64,000 nucleotides of DNA, taken from assembly GCF_025165795.1 (NCBI RefSeq), contig NZ_JAJAGO010000022.1:1-64000 (forward strand). Reading direction: 5' to 3'. The position numbers were made by a program, and so were the translations under genes. Of this stretch, positions 25,713-37,159 are shown piece by piece (the first letter of the stretch is position 1; every line of letters begins with the position of its first letter). Under the pieces are notes generated by a model. The model made no database searches and had not been told where the DNA came from. It saw nothing but the letters and a program-made list of their open reading frames with translations. Source of the stretch: Streptomyces gossypii (lineage in GTDB: Bacteria > Actinomycetota > Actinomycetes > Streptomycetales > Streptomycetaceae).

Positions 25713-25752
25713 TTGTCTGTTCCGCCGGGTGCGGTGAACTCGGTGGTGGAAC

Positions 25753-25890
25753 TGCACACAACACCGCATCCGCCAGCTCGAACAGCTCGTCTCCTCGCAC
25801 GGTCGGACACGCATACAACTCGTCCCGAAAGCGTGACGCTTCCGCGAACGCTTCCCCCACGCCAGCTTCAGGCAGCAGGCTCACCCTCAC
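25753..25890 (-). mobile_element. N-terminal remnant of a DDE transposase gene
   Basis: From GTG 25890 the minus strand encodes RVSLLPEAGVGEAFAEASRFRDE and GDELFELADAVLCA, split here by LYACPTVR. I recognise this as the N-terminus of a transposase family common in Streptomyces (IS701/NF041680-like). Homology stops after about 46 residues, so most of the element is gone. A 12-bp inverted repeat (25891-25902 / 25932-25943) lies directly upstream of the start codon. Confidence 0.65.
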
Positions 25891-25943
25891 GGCCTTCGTC
25901 TGGTCAGCGCACCTTGGTCGCAGCACATGGTCAGACGAAGGCC
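25891..25943 (-). repeat. 12-bp perfect inverted repeat next to the transposase remnant
   Basis: GGCCTTCGTCTG (25891-25902) and CAGACGAAGGCC (25932-25943) form a 12-bp stem with a 29-base loop, ending at the transposase start codon. It could be a leader hairpin limiting transposase translation or part of an element end. Confidence 0.7.
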
Positions 25944-26017
25944 GCCTCCGTATCCGGCGAATGCCCAGGTGAGCGGCTTCGTTCGAGGGGCATTTCGGCC
26001 CGGTGTCCCGACGGTGA

Positions 26018-26067
26018 AGTTGGAGCGGCCTCATCGGAGTTGGAGCGGCGCGAGGATCACCTACTGT
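26018..26067 (+). promoter_or_regulatory. Candidate leaderless promoter with 12-bp direct repeats
   Basis: TTGGAG (26040-26045) and TACTGT (26062-26067) are separated by 16 bases, placing the transcript start at or next to ATG 26076. AGTTGGAGCGGC occurs at 26018-26029 and again at 26038-26049, a 20-base periodic direct repeat overlapping the -35, as for a regulator binding two turns apart. Confidence 0.4.
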
Positions 26068-26075
26068 GTCGCGTC

Positions 26076-26903
26076 ATGACGATCCTGATCATCGGCGGTA
26101 GCGGTTTCCTGGGCACTGAGCTGGTCCGCCAGGCGGTAGCGGCCGGGCACGCGACGGCCGCGACCTACACGACCAGGCCCGGCAGCACTCCGGAGGTCAC
26201 ATGGCACGCCCTCGACCTGCGGGAACCCGAGCACGTGGAAGCAGTCCTCGCTGAGGTCGCCCCGCGCCTCGTCCTCAACTCGACGAGCGGCAAATCCGAC
26301 TGGGCGGTCACGGCCGAAGGCCCTGTCCGCCTGGCGATGGCTGCGGCGAAGTACGGCTGCCGTCTGGTCCATGTATCCAGCGACGCGGTGTTCTCCGGCG
26401 CCCGCGTCCACTACGACGAATCCTGCCTCCCCGACCCTGTCACCCCCTACGGCGCGGCGAAGGCCGCAGCGGAGACAGGGATTCACCTCGCGCACCCGGA
26501 TGCCGTCATCGCTCGCACCTCGCTGATCATCGGCGACCGGCAGTCCGTGCACGTACTCGCGGTGCACGAGCTCGCGGCCGGTACCCGAAACGGCGTCCTG
26601 TTCACCGACGACATCCGCTGCCCCGTCCATGTCGCCGACCTGGCCGCCGCCCTGCTGGAACTCGCATCCGGCGAGGCGACCGGGGTACACCATCTGGCAG
26701 GAGCCCACGCCGTGAGCCGTCACGAACTCGGAACCCTCATCGCCAGGCGCGACGGGCTCGACGCCTCCCGACTGCCCGCGGGCCTGCGGGCCAACAGCGC
26801 GCTTCCCGGGGCGCTCGACGTCCGACTCGACAGCCGCGCCACCCAGCACAAGCTGCACACCACGTTGCGCGGCGCCCGCCAGTTCCTCGCCATGGGAGGT
26901 TGA
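26076..26903 (+). CDS. RmlD-like NAD(P)-dependent sugar nucleotide reductase / extended SDR
   Basis: The 275-aa protein begins with the Rossmann motif MTILIIGGSGFLGTELVRQA. It continues with VHVSSDAVFSG, the YGAAKAAAE active-site Tyr/Lys, ARTSLIIG and the C-terminal HHLAGAHAVSRHELGTLIA, the pattern of dTDP-4-dehydrorhamnose reductase relatives. No other rhamnose genes are near, so the substrate is unknown. ATG 26076 has no good ribosome site but sits where a leaderless transcript would start. The upstream neighbour is the decayed transposon region. Confidence 0.8.
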   Translation: MTILIIGGSGFLGTELVRQAVAAGHATAATYTTRPGSTPEVTWHALDLREPEHVEAVLAEVAPRLVLNSTSGKSDWAVTAEGPVRLAMAAAKYGCRLVHVSSDAVFSGARVHYDESCLPDPVTPYGAAKAAAETGIHLAHPDAVIARTSLIIGDRQSVHVLAVHELAAGTRNGVLFTDDIRCPVHVADLAAALLELASGEATGVHHLAGAHAVSRHELGTLIARRDGLDASRLPAGLRANSALPGALDVRLDSRATQHKLHTTLRGARQFLAMGG

Positions 26904-27046
26904 GCGCCTCCTCAAAGCGGCGCGCTCGACCACGCCCCAACTGCGATGGAACAGGACACCCAAGGTCAGAGGACAAGCTGAGCAGGGGCTGTTCGGGCTA
27001 GGTTGGGGCCAGCAAAGACACCGACGCACGGCAGGAGCATCTCCCC

Positions 27047-27868
27047 ATGCCACAAGACTCACCAGTTCCGGGCGCCGCCGCTCCCCCCGGGGTCGACACC
27101 TCCGTGTCGCATGTGGCGCGGATCTGGAACTACTGGCTGGGCGGCAAGGACAACTACCAGGCCGACCGCGAGGTGGGCGACCAGATCAAGGAGATCCTGC
27201 CGGACGTGCCACGCCTGGCGCTGGCCTCCCGGCACTTCCTGCACCGCGCCCTGCATCATCTGGCGGGCGAGGAGGGCGTCCGCCAGTTCCTCGACGTGGG
27301 CACCGGCCTGCCGACCGTGGACAACACGCACCAGGTGGCACAGCGGATCGCCCCCGAGTCGCGGATCGTCTACGTCGACAACGACCCGCTGGTGCTGGCG
27401 CACGCCCACGCGCTGCTGACCAGCACTCCGCAGGGGGCCACCGACTACATCGACGCCGACCTGCGCGATCCGGACGCGATCCTCGCGCAGGCGGCGAAGA
27501 CGCTGGATCTCACCCAGCCGGTCGCCCTGCTGCTGATGGGCATCGTGGAGTTCGTCACCGACGACGAGGAGGCCTACGACGTCGTGGGCCGTCTGATGGC
27601 CGGTCTCCCTCCGGGCAGCTGGATGGTCATGTACGACGGCACGAACGTCATCCACCGTGAGCGGTCGGACCAGATCGTCGCGCTGTGGAACTCCTCCGGA
27701 TCCGCCCCGCTGGTCCTGCGGACCCCCGAGCAGATCGGCGCCTTCTTCGAGGGCATGGAGGTGGTGGACCCCGGCGTGGTCTCCTGCACCCGCTGGCGCC
27801 CGGAGTCCGGCCCGTGGGGCGAACCGGAAGAGGTGGACGCGTTCTGCGCCGTGGGCCGCAAGCGGTAG
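27047..27868 (+). CDS. SAM-dependent methyltransferase (PF04672 / DUF574 family)
   Basis: The 273-aa protein is typical of the actinobacterial Methyltransf_19 family: HVARIWNYWLGGKDNYQADREVGDQI at the start, FLDVGTGLPTVDNTHQVAQ as SAM motif I, RIVYVDNDPLVLAHA as motif II, YIDADLRDPDAIL, and PVALLLMGIVEFV. Substrates of this family are largely unknown. RBS GCAGGAG precedes the ATG. It is a single gene with a GC hairpin shortly after its stop. Confidence 0.9.
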   Translation: MPQDSPVPGAAAPPGVDTSVSHVARIWNYWLGGKDNYQADREVGDQIKEILPDVPRLALASRHFLHRALHHLAGEEGVRQFLDVGTGLPTVDNTHQVAQRIAPESRIVYVDNDPLVLAHAHALLTSTPQGATDYIDADLRDPDAILAQAAKTLDLTQPVALLLMGIVEFVTDDEEAYDVVGRLMAGLPPGSWMVMYDGTNVIHRERSDQIVALWNSSGSAPLVLRTPEQIGAFFEGMEVVDPGVVSCTRWRPESGPWGEPEEVDAFCAVGRKR

Positions 27869-28059
27869 CGCTCTGCGGGGCGGGCGGAGGGCGGCGGCCG
27901 GGCGGCCGCCCCCTTCGCCGCCTCCGTCGACAAGGACGGCGTCCCGCGCGGCGCCTTCTGCTTCACCGCGCTGTGCCGGAACAGGTGCGGCCTGAGTTGG
28001 CACGCGCCGAGTGGGCTTCGCCCCCACCCGGCTCGCGGAGCGTCACCGCCCCCGCCCGG
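27869..28059. other. Spacer with a GC hairpin and a short coding-like stretch
   Basis: A compact GGCGGCC/GGCCGCC dyad near 27890-27910 may end the methyltransferase transcript. Bases about 27928-28008 have codon-like composition in one plus frame (DKDGVPRGAFCFTALCRNRC) but no start, so this may be a remnant. No full gene is visible. Confidence 0.3.
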
Positions 28060-28314
28060 TCAGGCGAGGTCGTCGAACTCCCCGGCCTTGACACCCTGGA
28101 GCCAAGCGCCGATCTCCGCACGGGTGAAGAACACGACCCCGGCCTCGGGCTGCTTGCTGTTCCGAACGGCTATCCGCCCGTCCGAAAGCGCGGCCGCCTC
28201 CACGCACTGGCCACCGCCGTTGCCGCCGCCGCCGGAGAAGCTGCTCTTGCGCCAATGTGCCTGCGCCAGATGGGCTTCCTGTGACATGTGCTCGCTCCCC
28301 ACCTGATCGGTCAT
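28060..28314 (-). CDS. DUF397 protein, partner of the upstream XRE regulator
   Basis: The 84-aa protein has the DUF397 signature HWRKSSFSGGGGN...QCVEAA, IAVRNSKQPEAGVVFFTRAEIGAWLQGVKAGEFDDL. Such proteins are encoded next to XRE/DUF5753 regulators in Streptomyces, often several pairs per genome, and in some pairs act like toxin-antitoxin or bld-type regulatory partners. The ATG overlaps the regulator's TGA (ATGA). A later start (MSQEAHLAQ, 28287) is possible. Confidence 0.9.
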   Translation of the reverse strand: MTDQVGSEHMSQEAHLAQAHWRKSSFSGGGGNGGGQCVEAAALSDGRIAVRNSKQPEAGVVFFTRAEIGAWLQGVKAGEFDDLA

Positions 28315-29195
28315 TGATAGCTCCTGAGTGCTTCGGAGATCGCCTGCACCGAGTCGGTCCGAGAGAGAGCCTGCTCGGTGAGAATTCCGAATCGCAGAGT
28401 GCACGCTCGTACGTGCTCGCGGTCCTCGATGTAAATGCTACCCGCCGGGCCCTCGGCGTAGCCGATATCCGGGATGGGATCGGGCAGCGTGAGGATACAG
28501 AAAGGCCCCTCGAGCCCAGGGCTGCCGCCACAGGCGGCGGGCAGGATCTGAAGCGTGACGTTGGGGTCTTCTGCCATGTCCAGCAACTTGTGCAACTGGT
28601 CACGCATGACTGATGGCCGTCCGATCACACGTTCCAGGATGACCTGATCGAGGATGTAGTGCAGCTGCGGAGGGTCCTCCTTGTCCAGGATTCGCTGCCG
28701 CACCATGCGCGCAGCCACACTGCGTTCCAACTCGTCGGGCAGATAGGCGCCTGGATGCACGGCGTTGAACACGGCTCGGGCGTAATCGGCGGTTTGCAGC
28801 AGGCCAGGCACGAGCATGGTCTGGAAGTCCCGCTGCGCCACCAGACCCGCCTCGATACTGAGCAGCGGGCGGACGTCCTCCGGGAGTTCGTTGTTGAACT
28901 TCACCCACCACCCCGGCTCGTGCGAGTCTGCCGCCAGTCGCACGAGCGCTTGCCGGATCGCAGCGTCCGAGGTGCCGTAGGCGTCGAGCATCTGCTCCAC
29001 CTCGCGCGGCTTGACGTTGTGTTCACGGTTCTCGATCCGGGACAACTTCGGCCGGGACCAGCGTCCTGGTTGTCTCACCAGTAGTTCAACGGCGCGCTCC
29101 TGCGTGAGATCTGCCTGCTCACGCAGCGACTTCAGCGTGGCGGCCAATTGCCAGCGCCTGACGACAGATGCTCCGCCGACCGTCCCCTGCTTCAT
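28311..29195 (-). CDS. XRE-family transcriptional regulator with DUF5753 domain
   Basis: The 294-aa regulator has an N-terminal helix-turn-helix (LKSLREQADLTQERAVELLVRQPGRWSRPKLSRIENREHNVKPREVEQML) and a C-terminal DUF5753 domain (LSIEAGLVAQRDFQTMLVPGLLQTADYARAVF, RQRILDKEDPPQLHYILDQVILERVIG). ATG 29195 is chosen for its upstream CGGAG. It forms a coupled pair with the DUF397 gene. Base composition of the pair is lower in GC than the flanking chromosome, common for this family. A small plus-strand gene diverges from it. Confidence 0.92.
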   Translation of the reverse strand: MKQGTVGGASVVRRWQLAATLKSLREQADLTQERAVELLVRQPGRWSRPKLSRIENREHNVKPREVEQMLDAYGTSDAAIRQALVRLAADSHEPGWWVKFNNELPEDVRPLLSIEAGLVAQRDFQTMLVPGLLQTADYARAVFNAVHPGAYLPDELERSVAARMVRQRILDKEDPPQLHYILDQVILERVIGRPSVMRDQLHKLLDMAEDPNVTLQILPAACGGSPGLEGPFCILTLPDPIPDIGYAEGPAGSIYIEDREHVRACTLRFGILTEQALSRTDSVQAISEALRSYQ

Positions 29196-29346
29196 TGCTC
29201 CGTACCTCCCGACGCCCGTCTGCAAGCGCAAGCGGAACTACCCGTTCGCGTGAAACTGGACCGTCCACTTGTGCATCTGGTCTGTCCAGTTCCAGAATAG
29301 CAGCACGGACAGCAGCAGATCAAACACTCCATGTGAGGGGTTCAGC

Positions 29347-29669
29347 ATGCCAGTCGACGGAGGTCACCCCATCAGTCGGAAGGTCTCGGAGGCCCCAGCC
29401 TTTGCGGACCCCGAACCCCTATGCGGCGAGGTCGAGTTCGGGCAGGAGCTTCGCGAGCTCGCCCTCAGTGAGGCGCCTCGGCTGTTCGCCGTGATGCAGG
29501 AGACGGGGAGCGGGCGGACGGGTGGGTTGCCGCGTGGGGGCTGGCGTTCGAGGACGATCGTCGGCGTGGGCGGGCACCGGCGGATGCGGGTGCCCTCGCC
29601 GGAGCGCGCGTTGCGGTGGTTCGGGCGGCAGCCGGACGTCACCGCGCGGCTGGTGTGGGTGACGGGCGG

Positions 29670-29688
<19 letters not shown>
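29347..29688 (+). CDS. Small XRE/DUF397-associated hypothetical protein with frame-scrambled middle
   Basis: The 113-aa frame starts MPVDGGHP after GAGGGG. The N-terminal part (FGQELRELALSEAPRLFAVMQETG) and the C-terminal part (GHRRMRVPSPERALRWFGRQPDVTARLVWV) look like a small Streptomyces protein often found near XRE/DUF397 genes. The usual middle, VAAWGLAFED, is present but in another frame (29523-29553), so two compensating shifts seem to have replaced about 20 residues. Divergent from the XRE gene; its end overlaps the 3' end of the oxoprolinase gene by 19 bases. Function unknown. Confidence 0.55.
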
Positions 29689-33293
<3,605 letters not shown>

Positions 33294-33735
33294 GCGGCCA
33301 TCGTGCCAGTCGGGCGGCGGGCGGAAGGCGGTTCCCGTCCGTGCCGCGCCGCCGTACGCGGGCGACTTCGCACACCGCCGCGTGGCCGCCGTCACTCATG
33401 GGGCGGGGCGGTGTCGCGGCGCGCGCACCGCTGCCGCGGTCGGCCTGCGTACGGGCGGGGCGAGACGGAGGCGGGAGCCCGACCGCCGGGCTGAGGCTGA
33501 GGCCGGGGCCGGGGGCCGGGGCCGGGGGCCGGGGGCTTGCCGGGAAGCGCGCCTCCGGTGCCGGGGCCTCCGCCACGGGGCTCCGCAACGCAGCCAGGTG
33601 TGCCGGACGGCGCGAGCCGGTGACCTTCCGGTCACGCCACTGGCTCAGCCGGACGCCGGGCGGGGGTGGTCTCGTCCGCACGGACCGGGCCCGGGGCGCA
33701 CCGGCGCGGTCGGTAGCCGAGCCACCGGGCGCGTG
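33294..33735. other. Spacer with a G/C low-complexity tract
   Basis: 442 bases without a supported gene. Bases 33501-33536 are an irregular GGGGCC-type repeat that could fold as a quadruplex or slipped hairpins. The oxoprolinase promoter should lie in the left part, but I cannot pick a convincing -10/-35 pair. Confidence 0.5.
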
Positions 33736-35244
33736 TCACACGGACGGGCCGCCGTCCGGACTGAGTCTGCCGCGCACCGCGCTCTGGACCCCGGACTCCT
33801 CGGCAGGATCGGCGGCAAGGCGGCGCAGCCGCTCGACGACGCGGGCGTCCCCCGTCGTCGCGTTCTGTGCGGCGATCTCGCGGGTGCTCTCCTCGCAGTC
33901 CCACAGGCATTCGATCGCGAAGCCCGCCGCGAACGTGGGGTCGGTGGCGGCCAGCGCGCGGGCGGTACGACCGCGCAGCTGGGACGAGGAGGTCTCGCGG
34001 TAGATATGGCGCAGCACGGGTGCGGCACAGCGGATGGTCAGCCGCCCCGTCCCGTCGACCAGCGGCCACAGCTCGTCGCTGTCCGCCCCGTGCAGGCGCA
34101 GGGTGCGGCGCAGGGCGGCCAGGACCGCACCGGTGTCCTGCGGGCCGCCCCGGTTGGCGAGCATCTGCGCGGCGACCAGGCCCAGCGCGTCGTCGCGGTG
34201 CCCGGCCCAGTGCCGGGCCCGCTCCAGCGCGGCGACGCTGCGCATCCGGGCGAAGGAGTCGAGTGCGGAGCGGGCCAGCGGCGGCAGGGTGCCGTCGGCC
34301 GCGCTCATCGACGGTTCGACCGCGGCGTCCGCGAGCAGGTCGAGGACGGCCGGGTCGCCGCGCTCGGCGAGGTGCCGCAGCGCTGCGGCCCGGCGGGTGT
34401 CCGTGCCGCCGCGGGCGGCGCGGAGCAGTTCGTCGCGGTCCTCCGGGCCCGCCACGGCCGCCAGACAGCGGGCGGCGGCGGCCTCCCGGTGCCGGCTCGC
34501 CTCACCGTAGCGATCCGGCTGCCCGCCGGGGCCCGAATGGTCGCCGCCGTTCTCGGCCCAGTCCAGGACCTCGCGCACGCTCCAGCCGGGGCGGGGTCCC
34601 CGGTTGTTCAGCTGCCGCTGCCAGCGGTCGAAGGAGCCCTGTTCTTGCAGGCGGCGCAGTCGCTCGGCCCGCTCGGGGTGTGCCGGGTCCTCCGCCCACA
34701 GGCGCCACGGCCTGGGCTCGAAGGCGTTGCGGGCGGCTTCGGCGAGATCGGCGTCGCCCTCCCGGGTGCGGGGGAAGCGGGCGAGTACGGCGGCACCGAG
34801 GCGCCGCAGTGCTGCGTCGTCGTCACGCACGGCGAGCTCGTCGAGCGCCCACTGCCAGTTGGCGCCCGCCACCGCGTACCGGCGCAGCAGCCGCAGAGCG
34901 CCGTCGTCGCCGTAGGAGGCGAGGTGGCCGAGCACGGACAGGGCCAGGCCGGTGCGCTCCTCGGTGCCCTCCAGGGTGACGAGGTCGTCCGGGTGGAAGA
35001 GGTGCTTCTCGATGTCGTCGAGGCCCGCGTCGAGCTCCATGTGGAGGCGCGCGTAATAGAGCGACCGGTGTTCGATCTGCCAGTCGCGTCGTGGATCGTG
35101 CAGCACGCATTGCCGAAGGGCGGACAGCGCTTCGGCACGCGGCGCCGCGAGGGCGTGCAGCGTCCCGTCTCCACGGCCTCGCTGGAGGAGGCCGAGCAGG
35201 GTGCCGCTGGGCGCTATGTCGGAATCGACGGAATCGACGAACAT
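33736..35244 (-). CDS. HEAT-repeat-like conserved protein
   Basis: The 502-aa soluble protein, from ATG 35244 (MFVDSVDSDI; ATG 35256 also in frame), consists of helical pairs typical of HEAT/ARM repeats (LALSVLGHLASYGDDGALRLLRRYA, LDELAVRDDDAALRRLGAAVLARF, RRAAALRHLAERGDPAVLDLLADAA, RARHWAGHRDDALGLVAAQMLANRGG). There is no catalytic motif, signal or membrane segment. Such proteins are protein-interaction scaffolds; the partner is unknown. It diverges from the PAS-SpoIIE phosphatase gene across about 300 bases, which could point to a shared theme, but that is a guess. Confidence 0.75.
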   Translation of the reverse strand: MFVDSVDSDIAPSGTLLGLLQRGRGDGTLHALAAPRAEALSALRQCVLHDPRRDWQIEHRSLYYARLHMELDAGLDDIEKHLFHPDDLVTLEGTEERTGLALSVLGHLASYGDDGALRLLRRYAVAGANWQWALDELAVRDDDAALRRLGAAVLARFPRTREGDADLAEAARNAFEPRPWRLWAEDPAHPERAERLRRLQEQGSFDRWQRQLNNRGPRPGWSVREVLDWAENGGDHSGPGGQPDRYGEASRHREAAAARCLAAVAGPEDRDELLRAARGGTDTRRAAALRHLAERGDPAVLDLLADAAVEPSMSAADGTLPPLARSALDSFARMRSVAALERARHWAGHRDDALGLVAAQMLANRGGPQDTGAVLAALRRTLRLHGADSDELWPLVDGTGRLTIRCAAPVLRHIYRETSSSQLRGRTARALAATDPTFAAGFAIECLWDCEESTREIAAQNATTGDARVVERLRRLAADPAEESGVQSAVRGRLSPDGGPSV

Positions 35245-35541
35245 AAGAGTCAGCATCCGGTGCGTGGTGTTCGACTGGCAACGGGATTTCCGCTGACCGG
35301 CATTCTTGCCGATGGCGGCGGTTCTATTCCTGCCGAGGCCGGTCCGCCCCGGACCGCCCCGCGGCGGCAGCCTACCCGGAAGCATCGATTCCGCCGATTC
35401 GGGGGCCAGCTGGTCGGAGCGAAGCGGAAGCCGCTGACATATGCCTGAAGCACCACTGAATCGGGTGTTGCCAAATCCCTTACGCTCAGTCGCGGCCTAT
35501 GTCACAGTCGTGAGCGGACCTGACCCGTATCGGAGATTCAC

Positions 35542-37098
35542 ATGCCCTCCCACCTCCATGCGGACCGCTGCGCCGCAGAGCCGCCCGGAGGCGGCGCGCT
35601 GGACGCCCTCATCACCGAGACCCGCCGCCTCCGCGGTGGTATCGACGCGGTCCGCCGTGACGCCGTCGGAGACGACGAGGAGTGCCAGCCCGACGCCCAG
35701 CAGCGCTGGCGGCGCGCGCTCTGCGAGCTGGCGGCGCACCAGCTCGACGACCTCGGCGGTCAGCTCAGGCAGCTTCGCGAGGGCGTCCCGCCCGGTCCCA
35801 CCCCGGCGTCCGGCCTCCACACCCAGCCGGACGTCCCGGCCGCCCGGAGCGGCGCCGGCGCGGGGCCGCACGGCGGCGCCGCCGCGTACGACAGCCCCGA
35901 GGCAGCCCCCAGGGTGCCCGCGGCCGGCTCCCTCGTCGGGCGGGTCGGCAGCGCCGAGTGGGATCTGCTCACGGACGAGGTGACGTGGTCCGAGGAGCTC
36001 TTCGGGATCTTCGGCCGGACGCTGTCGGACGGCCCGCTGTCCCTCGACGAGCTGCCCTCCTGGGTGTGGAGCGAGGATCAGACGGCACTGACCGCGGCGG
36101 TCACCGACTGCCTGGTGGACGGCAGGCCGGTGGACGGCGAGTTCCGCCTGGTGCGGCCGGACGGTTCGGTGCGCACCGTGCACATGATGGGTGAGCCGGT
36201 TCTCGACGCCGAGGGCGGTACGGCGTCCATGTGGGCGGTCCTGCGGGACGTCAGCGAGCTGCGCCGCAGCGAGCGCGCCGTGCGCGAGACGGGCGACCGC
36301 CTGGAGCGGGAGCGGCATCTCGCCCAGACGGAGCGGCGGCTCGCGGTCGAGCTGCAGGAGACGGTACTGCCCCCCTGGCGCGGTTCGCTGCGGCTCCCTC
36401 AGGGTGCGGGAGGGCTCAGCGGCGCACTGGAGCTGGCCGCGCACTATCTGCCGTCCGCGACGGGCGCCCTGGTCGGCGGCGACTGGTATGACGCGCTGGA
36501 GCTGCCCGGAGGCGCCACCTTGCTCAGCGCCGGCGACCTGACCGGCCACGGCGTCGCGGCCACCTCCGGCATGGCGATGCTGCTCGGCGCGGTGCGCGGC
36601 ATGGCGGTCGCCGGGGTGGAACCCGGCGCGCTGATGGCACACCTCAACGAGCTGCTGGACTCCGCCGCACAGCCCGCGCTGGGCAGCGCGGTGTGCTGCC
36701 GCTACCTCCCGCACACCCGTACGCTCACCTGGTCACAGGCGGGTCACCCGGCGCCTCTGCTGTTCCGTGGCGGCGCGGGCCGTTCGCTGGACCGCCCCGA
36801 GGGCGTGCTCCTCGGGGCGACCTCCGGAGCGGTCTACGGGCAGCGGGAGGAGCAGCTGGAGCCGGGTGACCTGCTGGTGCTGCACACCGACGGACTGGCC
36901 CCGCGCAGCGCCGCGTTCGACGGCACCGGCGGAGCCGACGGGCCGGCCCGTACGAGCACCGACCGGCTGCTGGGCCTCGCTCCCCGGTTCGCCGCCGCGC
37001 GCACCGCCCAGGAGTGTGTGCGCACGGTCGTCGAGGAGTTCGGCGACCGGGAGCGCGAGGACGACGCCTGTGTACTGGTCGCCAGGATCGGCGACTGA
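35542..37098 (+). CDS. PAS-domain SpoIIE/PP2C-type serine phosphatase (RsbU-like)
   Basis: The 518-aa protein has an N-terminal helical region, a PAS-like sensory domain at about 130-250 (GSAEWDLLTDEVTWSEELFGIFGR, GEFRLVRPDGSVRTVHMMGEPVLDAEG) and a short coiled linker. A SpoIIE phosphatase domain follows from about 300 to the end (GALVGGDWYDALELPGGATLLSAGDLTGHGVAATSGMAM, LTWSQAGHPAPLLF, EPGDLLVLHTDGL, REREDDACVLVARI) with the metal-binding aspartates in place. By family it dephosphorylates anti-anti-sigma factors to activate alternative sigma factors. No anti-sigma gene is adjacent. RBS GGAG precedes the ATG. Confidence 0.9.
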   Translation: MPSHLHADRCAAEPPGGGALDALITETRRLRGGIDAVRRDAVGDDEECQPDAQQRWRRALCELAAHQLDDLGGQLRQLREGVPPGPTPASGLHTQPDVPAARSGAGAGPHGGAAAYDSPEAAPRVPAAGSLVGRVGSAEWDLLTDEVTWSEELFGIFGRTLSDGPLSLDELPSWVWSEDQTALTAAVTDCLVDGRPVDGEFRLVRPDGSVRTVHMMGEPVLDAEGGTASMWAVLRDVSELRRSERAVRETGDRLERERHLAQTERRLAVELQETVLPPWRGSLRLPQGAGGLSGALELAAHYLPSATGALVGGDWYDALELPGGATLLSAGDLTGHGVAATSGMAMLLGAVRGMAVAGVEPGALMAHLNELLDSAAQPALGSAVCCRYLPHTRTLTWSQAGHPAPLLFRGGAGRSLDRPEGVLLGATSGAVYGQREEQLEPGDLLVLHTDGLAPRSAAFDGTGGADGPARTSTDRLLGLAPRFAAARTAQECVRTVVEEFGDREREDDACVLVARIGD

Positions 37099-37159
37099 CG
37101 GCACGGACACACCGGCCGAACCGCCGCACACCACCCGAGCCCCGCGCCCCGGCAGGCTC

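Noticed and set aside
25443..26903. 486-aa plus-strand frame fusing the DUF1579-like fragment to the RmlD-like reductase
   Set aside because: The reductase has its own ATG and Rossmann start at 26076; the upstream part is made of unrelated fragments that merely stay in frame.
33501..33536. Regulatory element in the GGGGCC tract
   Set aside because: Irregular low-complexity GC sequence; no dyad or spacing that would support a specific function.
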